Part shown: piece by piece, positions 61,149-64,000 of the stretch
Numbering within the stretch: position 1 is the stretch's first letter
How the letters are laid out: every line of letters begins with the position of its first letter
From: Streptomyces klenkii
GTDB lineage: Bacteria; Actinomycetota; Actinomycetes; Streptomycetales; Streptomycetaceae
Reading direction: 5' to 3'
Assembly: GCF_003626645.1 (NCBI RefSeq)
Contig: NZ_RBAM01000001.1
Coordinates: forward strand, 682,001 to 746,000
Length of the DNA stretch: 64,000 nucleotides
Made by a program: the position numbers and the translations under genes
Notes under the pieces: model-generated
What the model was told of the DNA's origin: nothing
What the model saw: only the letters and a program-made list of their open reading frames with translations
Database searches by the model: none

Positions 61149-61949
61149 TCAGCTCTTCAGCACATAGAAGTGTATTGGCGAGTTCGGCTTGAAGCCGATG
61201 CGGGGGTATACGGGCGCCCCCGCCGCGGTCGCGTGCAGGGTGGCGCGGGTCTGGCCGGTGGCCCGGGCTCCCTCGTACAGGGCCTTTCGCGTCACCGCCT
61301 CTCCGTAGCCCTTGCGCTCCCATTCCGGAGCCGTGGCGACGAGCACGACGAAGAGACGCCCTTCCGCTTCCACCGTTGCGGCGCAGGTCACGGGGACCCC
61401 GTCCCGCACGCCCAGATAGGCATGCACCTGGTTCTTCCACAGCGCGGACCCGAGGAGCCCGTCGCGGCCGTCCTCGAGCGGGAACCCGTACGCGCGCGAG
61501 TTCAGATCCGCGTACGCCTGTAGCTGTTCGTCCGTGGTCACGCGTACGAACGTCAGGTCGGGGTGGGACGGCTCGGGGATGGGGAACAGGTCTCCGGCCA
61601 TGCCGGTGCCGGGGAAGGCGTACTCGAGGCCCGCCTTCTCGGCCGCCGTCCGCACCCCTGCGCGTGCCCCGTCACCGAGGAGGCCCTCGAAGAGCCACAG
61701 GAACCCGGGGTGCCGCTTCGAGCGCATGATGTCCGCTGCCTGGTTGAGGCGTTGCTCGACGAGCGCCGCGTCCGCGCCGATGTCGGTCAGCGTGATGCAG
61801 TTCCAGAAGGCGAACCGGCAGTCGGCCCACCGGACGGCGATGCCGGGAAGGTCCCGCACATCGGCATCGGCGTCGCGGTCGATCGCCATGGCACGCCAGA
61901 CCACGGCGAGCTGCTCCATTGATTCGATCGACTCCGTACGATCCGTCAT
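61149..61949 (-). CDS. GNAT-family N-acetyltransferase
   Basis: A 266-residue protein with a GNAT fold in the C-terminal half. ATAPEWERKGYGEAVTRKAL carries the acetyl-CoA-binding R/Q-x-x-G-x-G/A signature as RKGYGE, followed by the typical ATAAGAPVYPRIGFKP ending. The N-terminal ~130 residues (WNCITLTDIG, HPGFLWLFEGLLG) resemble the first half of two-domain GNAT proteins. The ATG at 61949 has GGGAG 5 nt upstream. It converges on the DUF4157 gene, 49 bp apart. The acceptor substrate is unknown and no link to the neighbours is evident. Confidence 0.88.
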   Translation of the reverse strand: MTDRTESIESMEQLAVVWRAMAIDRDADADVRDLPGIAVRWADCRFAFWNCITLTDIGADAALVEQRLNQAADIMRSKRHPGFLWLFEGLLGDGARAGVRTAAEKAGLEYAFPGTGMAGDLFPIPEPSHPDLTFVRVTTDEQLQAYADLNSRAYGFPLEDGRDGLLGSALWKNQVHAYLGVRDGVPVTCAATVEAEGRLFVVLVATAPEWERKGYGEAVTRKALYEGARATGQTRATLHATAAGAPVYPRIGFKPNSPIHFYVLKS

Positions 61950-62020
61950 CAGGGCTCCCCGAGCGGTGAATGACACAACGACCGTCCAGTAATACTCCAC
62001 TTCGGAAACTGACGTCGGCT

Positions 62021-63031
62021 TCACCTCGTCCCCGGGCCGAACCGCTGCCGGTACGCGGAAGGCGTGAGCCCTCGCTCGCGGCGCATCAGGGCGCGCAGGT
62101 TGGCGGCGGTGCCCAGCCCGCTGCGCCGTGCGACGGTCTCCACCTGCGTAGCACCCCGTTCGATGAGCCGGCAGGCCAGGGCGAGGCGCTCCTGGGTGAG
62201 CCAGGCCAGGGGAGTGGTGCCGAGCTGGGCCCGGAAACGGCGGTGCAGCGTCGCCGGGCTGACCGCGGCGCGCGCCGCCAGGTCGGACACCGTCAGGGGC
62301 ATCTCCAGGTGCTCCTGGGCCCAGGCCAGGACGGGTGCGAGGGACTCGTCGGGGAGGTCGGGGACGGGACGCTCGATGAACTGCTGCTGCCCGCCGTCCC
62401 GGTGGGCGGCGAAGACCAGCCGCCGGCTGACCGCGTTGGCGATGCCGGCGCCGTGGTCGCGGCGCACGATGTGCAGCCCGAGGTCGAGCGCGGCCGCGCT
62501 GCCCGCGGCGGTGAGGATGTCTCCGTCGTCGACGAAGAGCACGTTCTCCTCCAGGCGGACGGCGGGGAAGCGGGCCCGGAAAGAGCCGGCCCACTGCCAG
62601 TGCGCCGTGGCCCGGCGCCCGTCGAGCACCCCGGCCTCGGCGAGGGTGAAGGCGCCGCTGCACAGGCCGACCAGTCGCGCACCACGCGCGTGCGCCCGCC
62701 GGACGGCGTCGAGGACGGCCGGGCGGCGGGGCACGTCGACGTCGGGCCGGTTGGGAACGATCAAGGTGTCCGCCGCGTCCGCCGCCTCCAGACCGGCGAC
62801 TCCCGTGAGCGTGAAGAACCCGTCCCGCATCAAGGTGCTCGGCTCGGGAGAGCAGAGGCGGAAGTCGTACAGCGCGCGGCCGATCTCGGGCCTGTGCAGG
62901 CCGAATACCTCCGTCGTGCAGCCGAGCTCGAAGGGGTTGGAGTTCTCGTCCACGATCACGACGACCCGGTGCGGCCCCTCCGCTGCCATCGGCGGTGCTA
63001 CGGAACGCTGGTGCGAGGAATCTTGCGGCAT
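62021..63031 (-). CDS. AraC-family regulator with DJ-1/PfpI-like N-terminal domain (GlxA/FtrA type)
   Basis: A 336-residue regulator. The N-terminal ~20-200 is a class I glutamine amidotransferase-like (DJ-1/PfpI) domain: VVIVDENSNPFELGCTTEVF, LVGLCSGAFTLAEAGVLDG with Cys in the nucleophile elbow, and TAAGSAAALDLGLH. The C-terminal ~235-330 has two AraC helix-turn-helix units (VSDLAARAAVSPATLHRRFR and VETVARRSGLGTAANLRALM). AGGA lies 7 nt before the ATG. It is divergent from the cupin gene, with 52 bp between the start codons, so control of the cupin gene is likely. The signal sensed is unknown. Confidence 0.92.
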   Translation of the reverse strand: MPQDSSHQRSVAPPMAAEGPHRVVVIVDENSNPFELGCTTEVFGLHRPEIGRALYDFRLCSPEPSTLMRDGFFTLTGVAGLEAADAADTLIVPNRPDVDVPRRPAVLDAVRRAHARGARLVGLCSGAFTLAEAGVLDGRRATAHWQWAGSFRARFPAVRLEENVLFVDDGDILTAAGSAAALDLGLHIVRRDHGAGIANAVSRRLVFAAHRDGGQQQFIERPVPDLPDESLAPVLAWAQEHLEMPLTVSDLAARAAVSPATLHRRFRAQLGTTPLAWLTQERLALACRLIERGATQVETVARRSGLGTAANLRALMRRERGLTPSAYRQRFGPGTR

Positions 63032-63083
63032 ATGCGATTCCTAGCACTCACGCGAGGCGGGCTCAAACGGTGACGATGACCGC

Positions 63084-63479
63084 ATGAGCAATGAACCCAT
63101 CGCCCTCGGCAAGGCCCTCGCTTCCTTCGACGCCTTCTGGAGCCCTCGCATCGTCACCCGTGTCAATGATTACGACGTCCGCGTCGCCAAAGTCCGCGGC
63201 GAGCACCTCTGGCACGTACACGACGAAACCGACGAGTTCTTCCTGGTCCTGGAAGGCGAGCTGAGCATCTCCTTGCGGGAACCGGCCGGTGAGCGAACGG
63301 TCCACTTGCCGCAGGGCACCGTCTTCACCGTCCCGCGGGGTACGGAGCACAAGCCGTCCTCCGCCACCGGCGCCGCGATCCTCATGTTCGAGCCCACCGG
63401 CACGCCGACGGTCGGCGACCGCCACGACGAGATCCCCGACCACGTCGACGCGACCACCGGGCACGCCCTCGACTGCTGA
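63084..63479 (+). CDS. Small single-domain cupin protein
   Basis: A 131-residue cupin. Metal-binding motif 1 is HVHDETDEFFLVLEGE (HxH, Glu) and motif 2 is VPRGTEHKPSS (PxG, His), so all four metal ligands are present. Such proteins occur as dioxygenases, isomerases or sugar/small-molecule binding proteins, and nothing in the sequence decides between them. It starts 52 bp from the divergent AraC/DJ-1 regulator, which probably controls it. The C-terminal tail HVDATTGHALDC is short and unstructured-looking. Confidence 0.9.
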   Translation: MSNEPIALGKALASFDAFWSPRIVTRVNDYDVRVAKVRGEHLWHVHDETDEFFLVLEGELSISLREPAGERTVHLPQGTVFTVPRGTEHKPSSATGAAILMFEPTGTPTVGDRHDEIPDHVDATTGHALDC

Positions 63480-63613
63480 CAGCCCGTCCGGACTGGCCCG
63501 GCTGATCCTGCTGACGCTGGTCCGGTCCAGGCGCGCCGCGTCCAGGGCGTTCGGGGGCGTCCGAGGGGTAGTGCAGAGGGCGTCTTACGGGTCGGGGCGA
63601 AACCCTGAGCCAA

Positions 63614-63628
63614 GGCACACGTTGTGCC
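63614..63628. other. Perfect short palindrome just before the CAP gene start
   Basis: GGCACACGTTGTGCC has 6-bp arms around CGT and ends 4 nt before the ATG at 63633. It may be an operator or a hairpin that covers the ribosome-binding region. No good ribosome site is otherwise seen. Confidence 0.45.
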
Positions 63629-63632
63629 GGGC

Positions 63633-64000
63633 ATGACCACATCGAAGTACAAGCACAGCGTGCGACGCGCTGCCGTCCCCGCGTCCGTCCTGGCCGCCGC
63701 CTTGTCCGCCGTCGCCCTGCTCGCCTCCGTACCGCCCGTGCACGCGGCCGTGCCCGGCCTCCGGGCCGCGGCAGTGGACCGGGCGGCCCCCGGGGCCGTG
63801 CGGCAGGCGTACTACCCGAACGTGGACCGGATCGTCTGCGAGGTGAACAAGGAACGTGCGAACCGGGGCCTGGCCGCGCTGCTGATCTCGGACCCCGTCT
63901 CCGACGCGGCACGCCGCCACGCCCACGACATGGCCCGGATGGGGCGGCTCACCCCGACGGGCAGCGACGGACGTGACCTGCGAGCCCGGCTGAACGACGC
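63633..64000 (+). CDS. Secreted CAP/SCP-domain protein (3' end outside window)
   Basis: The first 122 residues of an exported protein. A signal peptide (KHSVRRAAVPASVLAAALSA, ending near VHA) leads into the start of a CAP (SCP/PR-1) domain: VDRIVCEVNKERANRGLAAL, then SDAARRHAHDMARMGRL, the usual N-terminal helices of bacterial CAP proteins, with the conserved N-x-x-R and the first active-site histidine (HAHDM). The frame runs open through the window end. Function of bacterial CAP proteins is poorly defined. Some act at the cell envelope. Confidence 0.82.
   Translation, partial: MTTSKYKHSVRRAAVPASVLAAALSAVALLASVPPVHAAVPGLRAAAVDRAAPGAVRQAYYPNVDRIVCEVNKERANRGLAALLISDPVSDAARRHAHDMARMGRLTPTGSDGRDLRARLND

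Overview
The DNA is a high-GC actinomycete chromosome, most likely Streptomyces. Codons end almost always in G or C, GTG and TTG starts occur, and the gene content is typical of that genus. About 53 kb of the window is the right-hand part of a modular polyketide cluster for a glycosylated polyene macrolide. The remaining 10.6 kb is chromosomal flank.

Layout. 1-7041 (+) is a nearly complete terminal PKS module (KS-AT-DH-ER-KR-ACP-TE). 7143-8333 (+) is a cytochrome P450. 8546-40360 (+) is a six-module PKS of about 10,600 residues: one KR-only module, one DH-ER-KR module and four DH-KR modules. A perfect hairpin then separates it from a long leftward set of genes (51922 to 40450) carrying, in transcription order, a mycosaminyltransferase-like glycosyltransferase, a PLP sugar aminotransferase, a CYP105-like P450, a 3Fe-4S ferredoxin, a loading PKS (CoA ligase-ACP-KS(Ser)-AT-ACP) and a DrrA/DrrB-type ABC exporter. 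A PAS-LuxR regulator of the PimM/NysRIV/AmphRIV kind is divergent from it at 52577 (+).

How the parts fit (inference). The loading protein supplies the starter. The six-module protein would build a hydroxyl, a saturated unit and a tetraene. Further PKS proteins, expected left of the window, would add the polyol part, and the 1-7041 protein would add the last unit and cyclise the chain. The CYP105-like P450 with its ferredoxin probably oxidises a ring methyl to a carboxylate, the aminotransferase and glycosyltransferase make and attach mycosamine, and the first P450 does a late oxidation. The GDP-mannose 4,6-dehydratase needed for mycosamine is not in the window. The regulator has two TTA codons, and candidate operators resembling the PimM site lie before the six-module PKS and before the glycosyltransferase.

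The flank (53.4-64 kb) holds an amidohydrolase with a repetitive N-terminus, a secreted ricin-type lectin, a secreted lysozyme-like/LGFP protein, a Tat-exported Ag85-like esterase, a divergent SDR/TetR pair, a DUF4157 protein that looks like a contractile-injection-system cargo with a possible transglutaminase-like C-terminus, a GNAT acetyltransferase, a divergent DJ-1/AraC regulator and cupin pair, and the start of a secreted CAP-domain protein. No tRNA, rRNA, CRISPR array or insertion sequence was seen.
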